Source: Phoronis australis (taxonomy: Eukaryota; Phoronida; Phoronidae). From it: a DNA stretch of 64,000 bases. Positions within the stretch are counted from its first letter, which is position 1. Each line of letters begins with the position of its first letter. Of the stretch, positions 1 through 12,884 are shown piece by piece. Location: NCBI GenBank assembly GCA_002633005.1, contig NMRA01000340.1, positions 421,435 to 485,434 of the forward strand, given 5' to 3'. Both the position numbers and the translations under genes were made by a program. The notes beneath the pieces were generated by a model. It had not been told where the DNA came from. It saw nothing but the letters and a program-made list of their open reading frames with translations, and did not search any database.

Positions 1-192
1 TGTGGGCTTCATATATAGTTACTGTAAATGCCGCAAATATAAAATACCCTTATTGATCAACGGCATACTCGGTTCATTGGTCAGTTGTACAGGTAAGTAA
101 GCGGTGATATAGACAATGTAAATGTTTCCTCACTGGTCACGAGCCTGTTGAAGCTAGCGTCGTGGCCATATGAAGTTAAACTGATGTAGGAC

Positions 193-330
193 CATATCAG
201 CAACACTAAATACCTACAAAACTATAGAAGTTAATTCAGTAAAAGTTCCTGAAAATATATCAGCAACTCTGCAAATTTAGCTAATTACCTACAAAACTAT
301 AGAAGTTAATTCAGTAAAAGTTCCTGAAAG
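193..330. repeat. Direct repeat, two copies, period about 76 bp
   Basis: The stretch beginning tacctacaaaactatagaag at 211 recurs at 286. It continues identically through ttaattcagtaaaagttcct, and both copies are preceded by atcagcaac. The near identity over about 45 bases suggests a recent tandem duplication. Confidence 0.85.
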
Positions 331-364
331 CAGAAATTCCGTAGAATCAGATTTTTGACTTTAT

Positions 365-650
365 ACAAATTCACCACTAATTTTGGTCACTTGACCTTGT
401 TTTATAGGAAAATTTAGCAAAAAAAGAAATGCACATTCATAACAAAACAACAGGGTTAATAATATGACCAAATTTCGTATGATATAAATGTTCAAGACAA
501 AATCTCAAACACACTGCTACAGTTTTCAAAATTATCGTTTCGTTTCCGTTTGATGGAAATTTATTTTTTTCATGAATAATTAAATAACTCCTATTTTGAT
601 AGCCCTTCATGTAAAAGTGGAACAACTCAAAACCAACCGTGAGTCAGATA
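365..650 (+). repeat. Dispersed AT-rich repeat, copy A
   Basis: The landmarks are gcaaaaaaagaaatgcacat (about 417), gatataaatgttcaag (481) and cctattttgatagccc (about 592). The same landmarks in the same order occur at 40060-40280 and in part at 41990-42170. They occur in reverse complement at 29625-29870 and 39645-39900. No coding capacity is seen. Confidence 0.6.
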
Positions 651-1694
651 TTTTACAAATCCGACGTTTCTGAAGTGCATCTCGATTTTTAGCTAAATTT
701 CAGCTTCCCGTTTGTATGGAGTTTATGATTTAAAAAAGCCACGACTGGGTCATGGTATTTTCTCAATTAGAAAGCCTAAAAATCATCCAAAAGTCATCCG
801 AAGCCTTCAATTGCAGTACGAACCTTAAAATAGACCAGTCAATTTGCCGTCTGCAGTAAACTTATCTCCCTTATCGCAAGAGCTGAACAACATTTGGATA
901 CCTGATGTTTTCAGCACTTTAATGGAGACAGGTCGGGTAATACCTGAATGACAGCTAAAACTGACAGCCTCCTTTGAATTGCACGTAGCAAGGTCTACAT
1001 GTATACCCAGCCAACGTAGCATCCGCCATTTTTTCATAAAATTGGAAAGGTATATTCAACTGTGGCTCAAAAACGCTTGAATGCCTCGTTACGAGTGACG
1101 AATCGCCTGTGGGTGACAAAACCGACTGTTTTGCACTCGATCATTATACGTACAGGCAAGCACGCAACATGCATAATCAAGCATAAGCGCAGAAACTGAA
1201 GAGCATAATATCGCCATTGTTTGTTCTGTGCCCAGTTGCATGAAACAGTCCCAAATAGGAACTGAACTAAGTTCCCTAAATCAACTGCGTATTTTTAGAC
1301 TTGTGAAAACATCGATTATCCTTTCTTGTATTGTTTTAGTTTCATTACTACTATTATCGAAAATAAGTAGAGGTCGTTTCATGGAACACCCCCCCCCCCT
1401 TTAAAGACTGAGTCCCTTTTTATTTTCAATGAACTCTGGGCTTAGATTTTAGTTATATTAATAGAAAATGTCAAAGAGGAGCTCATAATAAAGATGAAAT
1501 GATAGAAAAATACTGCATCTGTGAGTTCATAAAGATCCAAATACGCAAAAAGAGTTAGTGACCTTAGTCGAGTCCCTATTTCGGACTGTTTCATGCAAAC
1601 GGCTGTTGAAGCCCACCACTGTTTAGGTGTGCTAGGAAGCTATTTACTTGCAATGGTGTAACCAACTAACCGCAAAACGTAATCCAAATTTCAG

Positions 1695-4600
1695 CCATCT
1701 GTGCTCTGGCGCAACCCTGGGAGGCTTTCATCATTGGAGGAGTAGGCGCCATCTTAGCTGAACTTACTGAACCCTTGTTAATCAAACTTAAGGTGGACGA
1801 TCCAGTAGGAGTTGTAGGGGTGCACGCGGTCTGCAGCGTTTGGGGAATACTGTCTGTTGGCTTCTTTGTTGATAACGTAAGTTTTTCTGGGAAATTTGTT
1901 TTTATTTCAGGGCCAGTGGCGGATTTAGGGGGGGGGGCAAGAGGGTCATGCCCCCTCACTAAAATTTTCCCAGGGTCCATTTGGTAGTTCGGGGATGCGA
2001 ATGTCTAACGGGCAAAATCCTGGCTAATACTCTGCGTTGCCCCCTCCCCCCAACACACAATCCTGGATCCGCCCCTGAGGGAAACACTCACAATGCTGGC
2101 ACAAACCCCGTTTTCAGAAAGTTGAAGAACCCGTCTCATCTTTCCGAAACATAGTGAAACGGACAGCTCGATCTTGTCTCAAATACGATTCCGTCCCCGA
2201 GGCCCGTACTCAGGTTCATTCGGAACGCTTCTGATGCTTTCCTAGCTATAAATTTCCCTTCGGCGGTGAATGTTATATTCTCGTGTGTGGACTTCAGTCG
2301 CACGACAAGTCATGGGACTTGCAAATTGGCGAATGATTGACGTATGACTGAAGTTCACGCACATCCAGGTAACGCTGAGGAGAAATTTGTGGCTACGAAA
2401 ATACTCGAGGTGTTCAGGACCCGTCAAATTATCCCTCGGAGGTGTTTCCAAAAGTGCGCACGTCAATCAAATTAATTGCAGTAAGGCAGGTGACCCTCAA
2501 ATTAGAGAATACTGCCAAATACGTCAGAATACGCCATTGATAGCAAACTTAAACAAGAGTTGCAGAAGATCAGGAGAATTGAGAATTACCGCCGCGTACG
2601 ACTTTGAGACCAGTTGGTCTTGGGTGTAATCTCTGCACTCGAAATCTAACTCGACATTATTTTCACCTTTTCCATTCTACAGTACTTCTGTGCGAACTCA
2701 ATATTACAGTCTGTCATCCCATATATGTGTAAATAACGATGCCATATCTACAGGATAAAAAGGCTATCCCACATATACACTGCTATTGCGCAGTCCTATC
2801 TCGAATTCATTTCACATGGGAACGTTCCAACACTATCTCCGGTCCCGTTGGGACATTCCCTGTCAGATAAAATGAATTCTCGATATGGCAGTAGTATTCC
2901 TATGTATGTGGGATAACCTATTCTTAGTCTATGCTCGAATACATATGGTTTACGCGATTGTCAGCCAAATGAAAGTTTGCACTTGACGACTCTAGATTAA
3001 GGCTATAAGTTTCAGTCTGAACTAGAAATCACGGGTTTTACTGGAATTCTCGCTTTTTACTCGAGATTTTAGGGGCCATCAAGTGCGAACTTGGACTACA
3101 CACTCATACGATACACTCGCCCACAGGATAATACGCACTTTCTTGTCTTGAGTTTGTATTCAAGTAGAACGAAAAATACATGATTTGTTTTCGAGTACAA
3201 ATATTAGTCCCCGATCGAGGCTGATATGCCAGGATTTTAGCCGTCTTTTGACCAAATCGCTTTGCTGTGATTATTCAAGTTCACACATGCGAGACTACGA
3301 AAGTACACGCGCGGTGCTCCGAATGAATTTAAGGCCTACTAAAATATCCGTGGTGTTCCGGATGTTATTTTGGAGGCAAACTAAGGATTGGGAATGATGT
3401 CGCCATACGACTTTTGGGACCCACTAGACTTAAGGCAGGTTCTTACCGTCTCTGGGTCAAATCCTTGTTATTATGGTTGACGTTAGCGCATGCGCATATA
3501 TATGGCAATTCAGGTGGAGCGAAATTAAAATACTTCTAAAAACCATGACGCAAGTAATAACTTGGTTAACACATAATTTGAAGCACGAATGAAACATCTT
3601 TCCTGTAAGAGCTCTTCTCGGTTACTACTCTTAGAGACGTCTATGTGACGTGTTGTGTAAACAACTAAAACCATTTAAGTCTTGTAAGTATTAGTATCCA
3701 ATCCATTAATGCCAAATTCTTGGAGTTTAAAGCTTTGATCACAGATTAGGTTGTAACTATATCTCATTTGACATACTTACGTGAAACATGACTCTCTTGC
3801 TCCGATGACTGATCACGATTTAGTTCACTTGAAAGACTATCGCACAAGTTTACAACTCACGGTGGTTTAATTACTTATGCCAAGAACAAAATTTAAATTG
3901 AACCCATTACAAAAACAAATAAGTTGATCACACTTGAAGGATTAATTATTTCATCCGCTAAGAATAAATGCTTTCTAAATTCTAATTAGTAATATTTACC
4001 GACCTCTGACAACAGCAATTACGCCTTATTTTTTAGGAATCTTTTCATTTCAATTCTTATGTTTCCCAATGAATCCACTGTAACTACCAACACTAACATT
4101 ATTTTCCAAAATAAATGTATCTAAGAACAATGCATTTTTAACCTTTCCAACCCAGTTACAAAAGTAACACAAAAGGATAATACGTGGGTCGTTGAAAATA
4201 GCAAACTTGTGCTGAACAAAGACTTGGACAAAGTTCCAAACAGTTACAGTTCTGTCTTTCCCGTTTTCTCCAGAAATCTTGAACGTGTGGTCTGTGAAAA
4301 ACTATACAACTAATTAAAAAGCAATTCCCTTTTCTGCCACCACCAATATGGAATTAGACTGAACCACCACTCTATGTGATCTAGTTGATAGGATAGACTC
4401 TAATCTGTTATACAAACTTTTAAATTTCATTGATTGGAACAAAGCTTTCGACATCATAATTCATGCAATATACCTCTACACAGGTTAAAATTTCCTGCTC
4501 AATCACAGAAGTTTGTAAGCTTTTATTTGCCGTATGACTACGATTAGGCCACTTGTCCGATAATGTGTCAAAAAAAAAACAAAAAAACAAACGCTCAGTA

Positions 4601-6636
4601 ACTTCAAGGCTTCGCACGATTTTTTAAAACATTCTTAGCAGATATCCGGACACTTGTGTCACACAAAACTGTTGTGTTTGCAATTCATACTGTGTATACA
4701 TAGTTTTGCTCCACTTGAGAAACATCGATCTGGGTAGAGTTCAGTGACGCTAATTAAGACCTCGCTAAAAAGCAAGACTTCGCGAGATTACGTGAGATAT
4801 TGCAGTGTATTTTAAATGAGAGCACGTATATAATTGAGTAGATTTTAGCGAGGTCCTGGAGTAGGTCCTACCGTTATTAAAACCTACCCAGATCTCAGCA
4901 ATGCACCATTTCGCCCCCGCAATCAATGCCAATGTCACTAGTACTTAATTTTTCGTATTACGCAAGTTTCTCGACAGCGGATTTCCAAGTAGTGTTTTTC
5001 TATGGTACAGGCTGTAGTGTCTGCAGAGCGATCATTTCGATATTCTGAGGTTACCAAACCAGTTTGTACAACATTGTTTAGCAATGTAATTATTATCTTC
5101 TTTAACTTATCTACACGAATGATAGTTTGCTTCAATATAATAAATGAATTTGCAGGTAGATGTGTTATCACCGTCTCCCTCTTTGTCTCTGAAGAGACGC
5201 TTTTTCTGCAAATTCCTGTTTCGCGGTTTGGGTGTCGAGTTGTATGAGTTTTAGCATTTACATGTTTTTACTTTGTGTGTGTCGATTTCTTTCAAAGCTG
5301 TTTAACACCATTTTAAAATGACCTGTAGAAGTTATACTGGTTTTTGCACATTGTTGCCTTACATGAAGAAGTTCAAGCCAATTAAATGCTTCATAAACTT
5401 TGCGACCCACGACTCGAGAGTTTTTGATTGTAGTGTACTATACAACGCACCAAGTTGATCGCCAAAATGCTTCATTCAACAGGACAAAATCATGGGCCTT
5501 ACCCAAGGCCGGAAAGGAGTGTTCAAAGGCGGCGGTTGGTATCTACTCGGTGTACAGATACTAGGCATTGTCGTCATTGCCTTGTGGACTGTCGTTACAT
5601 CGTTTATTTGCCTAAAGGTAGGAATAAGTTATTACTCTCCACGCAGCACTGAAGCAGGCTACAGCTGTTTCAGGCTTTCATAATCAATGGATCTAGATTG
5701 GTGTTGTACTTTCACGTTTACAGAAAGATAACTACATAAAATAACGATTTTTAAAATATAATGAAAGTTACATTGGTGTTCTAGGTTTCAAAACGAAAGT
5801 CATCATTTATTTTCGTTTTAACTGGAATTTAAATGCGCTTTGTTGCCAAAAGCTTACGTTTAGTTTTAACATGTTTTCATTAGAAATATGTCTCAGATTA
5901 GATGTGTTTTCAGAGAATTCGAGACAAATTTCACTAAGTTGACTTTACCAGATTTAAGCGTTGAGCAGGGCAGGGCAGCCCAAAAAGTCACGAGAGTACC
6001 GGTATAGAAACAAGTTGAGACCGTTTTTTAACGGTTTCTGGTCTATTCCAAAATTAAGTCGTTTTGCTAGAAGTTACTTTCTTAAAGTGTTAGCTTTAAG
6101 TGACAAAGTTTAAATTCACAATGCTTCCAAACCCCAAAACAAACCTACTTCTTGAGTTGCGGATAATGGAACTCAGAGCATTCAGTAGCAATTGACTATT
6201 TGACGTTGACACTCAAATGGCCATACATTTATAGGCTCTTGACTTGACGTTTGGACTGCGAGTTTCAGCTGAAGAAGAACTGATGGGTGCAGATTTTGTG
6301 GAGCATGGGATAAAAACAAGCTTAGACGTTGAGATCTTTGAGGAGCCGAAAGACAAAAGCCACTTGCTTTGTCCGCGAATGATCAAATTCCCTCCAAGAA
6401 TCTGTGGATGTCTAAGGTTAAGGAGGAAAAAAACAAACGCTAAGAAGCAGACGAAAACTACCGCAACTACTTTGGTAGGAAGTAGATCTAATCAGGAAAG
6501 GTTTGAGGATAGTGGGCACATGGTGACAGGCGAGGACATGAATGGGCATGTGAACAAAGTATTTCATGTCAACGATGAAGTCATTCCTAACCAGGATGAC
6601 CAAGTTACGAAAGGATCAACAAGTAGTTGGTTATAG
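1695..6636 (+). CDS. Amt-family ammonium transporter, 3' three exons (5' partial)
   Basis: Exons 1695-1876, 5483-5617 and 6235-6636 join in frame (acceptor ttcag, donors gtaagt and gtagga, final stop TAG). They give about 238 C-terminal residues. The first exon has the Amt motif IDDPVG-like KVDDPVGVVGVHAVCSVWG, whose His corresponds to the second pore 'twin' histidine of Amt/Mep channels. The second exon encodes the last membrane helix (GVQILGIVVIALWTVVTSF). The third begins with the family signature LRVSAEEELMGADFVEHGI, followed by a long polar cytoplasmic tail with a basic patch (LRLRRKK). Amt proteins conduct ammonium across the plasma membrane as trimers. Vertebrates have only the related Rh proteins, so this points to an invertebrate. 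The first exon starts at codon position 2, so earlier exons exist; I see none in bases 1-1694. Amt rather than Rh is clear; the subfamily is not. Confidence 0.93.
1914..2077. mobile_element. Short TIR element (MITE), CAGTGGCGGAT family, copy 1
   Basis: The left end is CAGTGGCGGATTTAGGGG and the right end, read inverted, is CAGGGGCGGATCCAGGAT. The flanks agggc and aggga could be a 5-bp target duplication with one change. It is about 164 bp with no coding capacity and lies in the first Amt intron seen here. The superfamily cannot be assigned from the ends alone. Confidence 0.6.
2765..2925. mobile_element. Foldback/MITE-like inverted repeat
   Basis: The left arm begins aggctatcccacatatacac. The right arm, read inverted, begins ggttatcccacatacatagg. 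Both arms run on to cgaattcattt (imperfect, about 50 bp each), with a second inner inverted pair (gttccaac / gttgggac). A non-autonomous DNA transposon is the simplest reading. Confidence 0.6.
4729..4895. mobile_element. Small foldback element with GATCTGGGTAG ends
   Basis: Terminal gatctgggtag pairs with ctacccagatc at the other end. An inner pair, gacctcgctaaaa and ttttagcgaggtc, is exactly inverted. It is non-coding and about 165 bp. Without other copies in the window its transposon nature is inferred. Confidence 0.5.
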
Positions 6637-6907
6637 AAAGGAACAAGCGAGCTCAACGGAATGGCAATTCATTCTAGATTTGTCATGCAGTTACCATTTT
6701 AGTGAAAGTTCTGAGACCGAAATCTGACTCGAATGTTCCAGAAGTTTTGTATCACCACACAGTCCACGTATGACAAGTCAGGCACACGTTTCTCAGGACT
6801 CGGGTGCATCAGTGAGGTTTTGTAATGTTCTCAATAGGTTAATGGTTTGGTACAGAGCCGGCCAGTAAAGCTTATGCGTGACTAAATGAATTAAGCAGAG
6901 AATTGAT

Positions 6908-7052
6908 CAGGAACGGATCCAGGATTTTGAGTTAGGGGGGGGGGGGGGNAGTGTATTAGCCAGGATTTTGCCCGTCAGACATTGTCCAATGGAATCTGGA
7001 AGAATTTTAGAGGGGCCATGGCCCCCTTGGCCCCCCTCTAAATCCGCCACTG
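6908..7052. mobile_element. Short TIR element (MITE), CAGTGGCGGAT family, copy 2 (inverted)
   Basis: The left end is CAGGAACGGATCCAGGAT. The right end, read inverted, is CAGTGGCGGATTTAGAGG. A ttgat target duplication flanks both ends (6903-6907 and 7053-7057). It is the inverse orientation of the element at 1914. An N at 6949 falls in its G homopolymer. Confidence 0.7.
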
Positions 7053-7212
7053 TTGATTGAGATACCTAGATTCGAAAGGCGGGTGTAAGTCTCAAAAGCC
7101 AAAAGTCTGGAAGTCCCGATGTTTGGGATGTCCGTCTGACAGTAAACTTTATCGTGTAGTCTGGAGCATGTAGGATTATTGTAGTCTAAGAGTTTTAAAT
7201 CCTAAAGACCAG

Positions 7213-8371
7213 TTAACTCATTCCTCCCTGATCACGCCTTATGGCGTGACTGTTTATTTTCACTCAGGGCCTGATGCCGTCTGGAGGCGTTATCTAAACA
7301 ATGTATCTCACAGGCGGATCACGCCTTCAGGAGGGATAGAAGGCAGCAATTTATTGGTTTAAGTTTAAATATATCTAGGGTATTCCCAGTTTTCTATCCA
7401 ATGAGGATTGAGACACCATACTCTATGTTAACTTCTTGTTTGTGAAGTTAATGCCTATTGGCTGTTATTTCTGGAATTTAGAACCATTTCTTCACAAGCA
7501 AATTATCAATTCAAGGAAAAACCAGGAAGCGTGTTAGCTTTGTAGTGATTGTTGTGGTAACTTTTGAAAGGTTATAGAGATATTCCTCCCTGAAATATAG
7601 TATGTTTGTTTGATCTGAAGACTAGAATGAAGCTAATTGCCCTGAACTGTAACTTAATTGGGGTTACATAACACTGCTGTCACCACTTAATCATCTGCTA
7701 GGGTGCTCCTGTTTATTTTATTTGAACTGACCAGAAACAATAACAAAATGTTCAATTACTAGGAACATTCTACTCTGTGACTAGCACTGTGCACACACTC
7801 ACTTGAAATTGATGCCTTGATATTATACGGACATCATCTTTGCTACTCTCTCACAGTTCTTGAAGTTTTTATTATAGAGGATAGTGTGGATACTGATGAC
7901 ACTGGTCACATTTAGATATAGACTTCAGTGATTATGGATGTGACAGTGTGGATACTTATAGCACTGAGTGGTCAGATTTAGATACAGATTTTAGTGATCT
8001 AGTTTATGATGAAGAAATGCTACACGGAAAACTTTCTTGACACGTTTTCTGGAAATTTAAATGGATTATTTGTAAAGAAATGTCTTTGTTTCTGGAAAAC
8101 AAAAAGTAAAACTACTTGTTCAACCCTTTATCGATATTGAACTTGGATAAATTTTATATCAACATGAAGCTCATTTACTCAAGATGTATTGCTGAAAATT
8201 TGGTAAGTATATGTTTACTAATGACTGAGTGATGAGGTTTTAATTATGTGCAGTGCTTGTGACCTAGTTCTGAGTGAAATACCCTCCGACTTCAAGGGGG
8301 TAGACATTCCACAGCTCAGCCAGGCTACGAGGCAATTTATTCCATATGGTGCTCAGGGTCGAATGAGTTAA
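7213..8371. mobile_element. piggyBac-like element remnant, internally deleted
   Basis: TTAA occurs at both ends (7213-7216 and 8368-8371). The terminal inverted repeats match: left TTAACTCATTCCTCCCTGAT, right (inverted) TTAACTCATTCGACCCTGAG, each followed by CAC. TTAA target sites are diagnostic of the piggyBac superfamily. A subterminal copy of gatcacgcctt occurs at about 7317. At about 7880-8039 two tandem acidic segments rich in Asp and Ser (for example TEWSDLDTDFSD) are broken by stops. They resemble the acidic N-terminal region often found before the DDE domain of these transposases. No DDE catalytic domain is present, so the 1159-bp copy is non-autonomous. Confidence 0.8.
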
Positions 8372-8480
8372 TACTACTTTCCAGCAACAGAGCTTAGAAA
8401 CACCTTGCGTTTCTTTTCCTTATCGGATCTCCTGATAATCGGACCATCGGACCTTAGAAACGCTGAGTGTACAGGCTCCG

Positions 8481-8529
<49 letters not shown>
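8481..8529. repeat. (AAT)n microsatellite
   Basis: About 16 uninterrupted aat triplets. The poly-Tyr reading on the minus strand comes only from this tract and is not taken as protein. Confidence 0.97.
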
Positions 8530-8530
<1 letters not shown>

Positions 8531-10751
8531 GTACACCGCGCGCGGAGTCGAGTAGATACTGTCTGAAATGGTGTTCAATATTTCTGAACTGGGTAAAAGA
8601 TGACTAGTTATTTCGATTCTGATCTTTACGAAACGAAATGCATGGGCAATCCGTCGTTTGAGAATACAGACAGTGTTGTACAGTGTACATGTAGTTGGTT
8701 TGTACAAATTTGAAACATGAGCGGTTTACACAAAGGCAAAATTGCTTAAAAAATAAATGGATTTCTTCTAAGTTAGCAATTGTACGTTACCCATAACAAC
8801 TGGTGTATCGCAAAACTTCTCACAACCTTTCAAGATTCAAGTTGTTATTCTTCACTAGTACTTTTTTGTTTTGTTTAGTTTTGCTTTGTTTTTAAGCGGT
8901 TGAAAGTCTAGGATTGTTTTGCATATCACACGTTCTGGATCATGACTCTCACTTTAACCAAAGTATAAGGTCTGTCATCAATAGTATCCCATATTTTATT
9001 TTCGCGTCGTTGCTTGGCAACGTTTTGTGTCACTTCACGTAATAATGATCTTATGATCGGAACGGCGTCATGTGAACTTATTAGCTCACGATTAAACGAC
9101 GTTAACATAAAAACGGGCATATTGTACACTACCCGAGGTTTCTCCCATGGTACGCCGCTAAAGCGAGTAAGGTTTTCGCCGATTTTGGTTTCGATATGGG
9201 TATATTTTCATTAATCTTTTTGGGTAGTATTCTGTTTAAGTCTGGTATTGCTATGGGTCGACTTTTTATCTAGGAGGTTGATTAGTTTATTTTCTGTATC
9301 AACTTTAAATGTGCATTGTCAGCTTCTCAGTAATTAGTTTTTTTCAAATGGAGATTCTTTGCTGTTCATTTGTTGTAAGGTATTGAATTATGTCGTTTTC
9401 GTTCCAGACATTGAAAGGGTCATTTTTGAATCTAAGTATTGGAATGGTTTGGTTTTGAACCAGGTATTGAAATGGGTTTATGTTTGTTATTGATATTTGT
9501 ATTATTTTGCCATCCTCTGGCCTTTGTCCTCACGGAGGCACATCTGTACCCAAAAGGCCCCCGGGTTTCACTTATATGTAGGCCTTTGGCAGCTTCTGCA
9601 CACTAGTTAAACTCGATCGTAGTGACGTCAATGTGTTATTTCTTGACAGTGTTCACGCCTCGAGGCCAAGTAACAAGTGGGCACGTTTTTGTATTAAAAT
9701 GGGAGTAGTCCTACTTTCCAGGGTCGTTCAATAGCCTCGTTGATCCATTACGATCAGTTTCCTATAAGCCGAGTGGAAATGATCAAAGCCGAAAGCAACA
9801 AACTGGAGAGGTTGTTGTGAGCTCGATCGATTGTGTCAATTGAGAAGCACTCAAGCTACGAAGGATTTCAACGAAACCACAGACAAATCATTTAACCACG
9901 AGTCGGTATAACAGCGTAAGCTCTATCAGTGTAACGTATGTGCTAATCTTGAAAGTATGGCGTAGACTTCTTTGTTGATCGCCGCCATTTTGCTATACGC
10001 AAAGGTTGCTGGGAACATTTTTTCGTGATCGGAGGAGATTCCCAACAACACATCTGAAAGTAGTGGAAGGTTAATTCGATCTGCCTATACCTCTTGTATA
10101 CGCCATATAAGTAAAGAAGGGTCCACTGCATACGCCATAATTTTCATAGATATGCTTGAAGCAAAAAACGATTAGATATATTGTCTCCGTGCCCGAAGTC
10201 TGGCGAGGTTCGCAATATCACCACTGCTGTAGGTGACGCGCGTGTGATTTGGGGGCTGCTTGTTGTTCGACCGGGGTCATTATTTGTCTGACCCGATAAA
10301 AGGTCAAACAGCGGGTAATCACGCGCGTTACATAGTGACTAACATGAAAACTTCGCCCTATTTCCGCACATCTATGTCTCTGACTTCCGGTGCATCTATG
10401 AAAATATTTACTGGCGTAGGCAGCTCTCCCTTATTTACTTACATGTACATATTAGAGGCATGTTCCAACAGATCGAAGTAAGTTCCTATGCCATTAGGTG
10501 CGGTGAGTGGGTGTGATATTCGACCAAAAGGACAGGTACGTTCAAATCCGCTTATGTGAGGTGTCACCTAGCTATCACTTGCAGAACAGAGATGTCTGAA
10601 TTATGATAGGGAGTCTCACCTAAAGCCGGCCAAAGAGCGGGTCAATTATGCTATTGTAGAGGACCCCACAAGAAGAAGGACGAACACTGGGACCTCTTGT
10701 AATACTCCGAGGACCGTGACCAAAGGTAAACAAACAGTGGCGTATGGCGTA

Positions 10752-11100
10752 CCCTATATTAATGTTAGGAGTCCTTAAAACGGGGGGTTATTAATATAGC
10801 GCGCTTCGCTCTGCGGAGGCCTTAAAGCAGGGCTTGCTATAGACAGCCCCGCTCTGTGGCCGCCTTCGAGCAGGGCTCTATATCAATATAGTTGGTCTCG
10901 CTCTACGGCTGCCTTCGGGAGGAGCCTTCCGTATTAACATAGAAGGCCTCGCTCATCGGCAACCTTGAGGCGGGGAACGCTATATTAATATAGACTGCCT
11001 TGCTATTCGGCCACCTCCGGGCGGGCCCTCTACATTGTATATTAATGTAGGGGTCCCGCTTTTCGGCGAATATCTCTATATTAATATAGAAGTCCTCACT
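10752..11100. repeat. Degenerate 51-bp minisatellite with palindromic core
   Basis: Six to seven diverged units, each pairing a GC-rich half (cgctct.cggc..ccttcggg type) with an AT palindrome (ctatattaatatag). The palindrome cores fall near 10880, 10935, 10985, 11040 and 11078. The regular alternation of a GC hairpin-like segment and an AT palindrome is clear by eye, although individual units differ. Confidence 0.85.
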
Positions 11101-12884
11101 ATTGAGTCCCGAAAATCCGAGTCAACTTCTTGCCTATCATTTTGAATAAGCATAAGTCATTTTAGATAATAAGCTATTGTAGCTTGAAAAAAGCATGTCG
11201 AAGTGATCAGTTTCCATTTATTTAAATATTTTAAGTAAATGGATAAGTTTTAATCTTCTGCGATACAGAAAAAACGCACTGCGACACAATCCGAAATTCG
11301 TTTCCAAACTGAAATGGGCGTGAAGATTTTAGTGAAGTGGTCAGAGTTTATTGGATTACTCATCATCCAAACAATGACAGCTTAGTTTTCCACTTTAATT
11401 GAAAGCAACACCCGTTTTAATTTCCGAAATGTAAGAAAGAGTGCGACTTCATCTTTTGTTTGAAAAACTGCTGTTGGAATAAAGGCCTTCTTTCGAAAAC
11501 TAGACGCTTGGTGTAATTCAATACCACAATCAAAATATTAGAATATTCCATTAACGGTAAACATACCGTGAATAATACGCTTACAAGGAAGTCACGCATT
11601 TCTAAAGATATGCGGGAATTTTCACCGCTCATCCTTCTGAGCGGATTGTACCAGGATCAAAGAGAGCGCGGCGCTGGAATCAGGTACATGTGATGACCGC
11701 ATTGCCCGACGCGAGCAAGACCCAATTAAATGTAATTATCCGACCAAAAACTGCATTAAACATCTCTGGTGAATTTTCAAAATGCATTAACCACTAATTT
11801 TCGTTGTAAACGAGCACCACGGCGGTATTCAGCTGAAAAAAACAAGCACGGTTTTCGATTTTTAAAAATCGATGAACTAAGATAAACTACCGCGCGTATT
11901 GATATACTCGGTGGATATACAAACGCTGATCAGAGTTAACAATATCACATGGATTCATTTTTTAATATTCTTTCAATCTCGTTTTCATTTTGTAATATTC
12001 TTTCAATCTCATTTAACCAGAATTTTTACCAGGAAACAGTTGTTGTGCCCACTTTTCATTTTTTATTACTAACAAAGAGCTAGTCATAGTTATATACATG
12101 TAGTCAGTGTCTTCAGCTTGGTTATCACCATATTTGCACTTTTGTTTTTATTTTATGATTTGAGTTCTAATAAAGATTAAACTTTAATGACACGTGAAAT
12201 GTTTAATGTACCTGTAATGTGGTGAGTTTAGGGATGGGCTCACAATGAACTTAACTAATTAAGTTTAGCTGGCGATCAAAATCTACCACTGTTTTGGTAC
12301 TTCAATTTTAAAACTTAGATAAAAAATTATCAACCCGTTTCCGGTAAGAAAAAAAAAACAAGTGGGCAGTAGCATTAAAAATTAAATAAAGAAAACCAAT
12401 ATGAAACTTATCGTTCCTTTGGGAAGTGGCCCTTTGTAAAGATAAACACAAGTTAACCTTTTTAGTCATTTCGTAATATTTATAATGTACCGAGTTAAAA
12501 TTACTCTCCGACAGAGTTGCAGGCTATAACTTTGCAAATGTCAGAGAAAACAAAAATGGGGGTACTAAGAACAACCATTGTTGAGACAGTAATGGTAGCA
12601 ATTACCTTTCCACTTCATTAGCTCAGATCTCCATCAATACAAAGGGCGTGCTGAATCGGCATCGTAAAAGTTGTCTTGGGCTTAGGGAATCAGAGCGGTC
12701 ACCAGTGTAAGCAAGAAATTCTCCACATGAAAAAATTTTGTTCAACACAAAAAAAATAGTAATTGGCGTGAACAATGGTATTTTTAACCATCACTGCATC
12801 TTCATCGTCGCAAACGCAATAAACTTACAATTCTGTCTAAAATTTCAACTTATTGAATAAAAGATGCACGATTTCTGAGTCATC

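Larger units (their letters stand above)
1..1694. other. Probable intron or upstream part of the Amt gene; no exon seen
   Basis: No stretch resembling Amt transmembrane helices occurs here in any frame. The region holds a direct repeat near 193-330, a copy of a dispersed repeat (about 365-650) and a C homopolymer at about 1389-1400. It is most likely intron, because the exon at 1695 needs a donor exon upstream. Confidence 0.5.
1877..5482 (+). other. Intron of the Amt gene
   Basis: It is bounded by the donor gtaagt at 1877 and the acceptor ttcattcaacag ending at 5482. It is phase 0, joining Asn to Asp within the last part of the channel domain. It contains three small inverted-repeat elements (near 1914, 2765 and 4729) and otherwise nothing recognised. 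Confidence 0.85.

Noticed and set aside
8420-8707. Minus-strand open frame with a poly-Tyr run
   Set aside because: The run comes entirely from the (AAT)n microsatellite, and the flanking residues show no conserved character.
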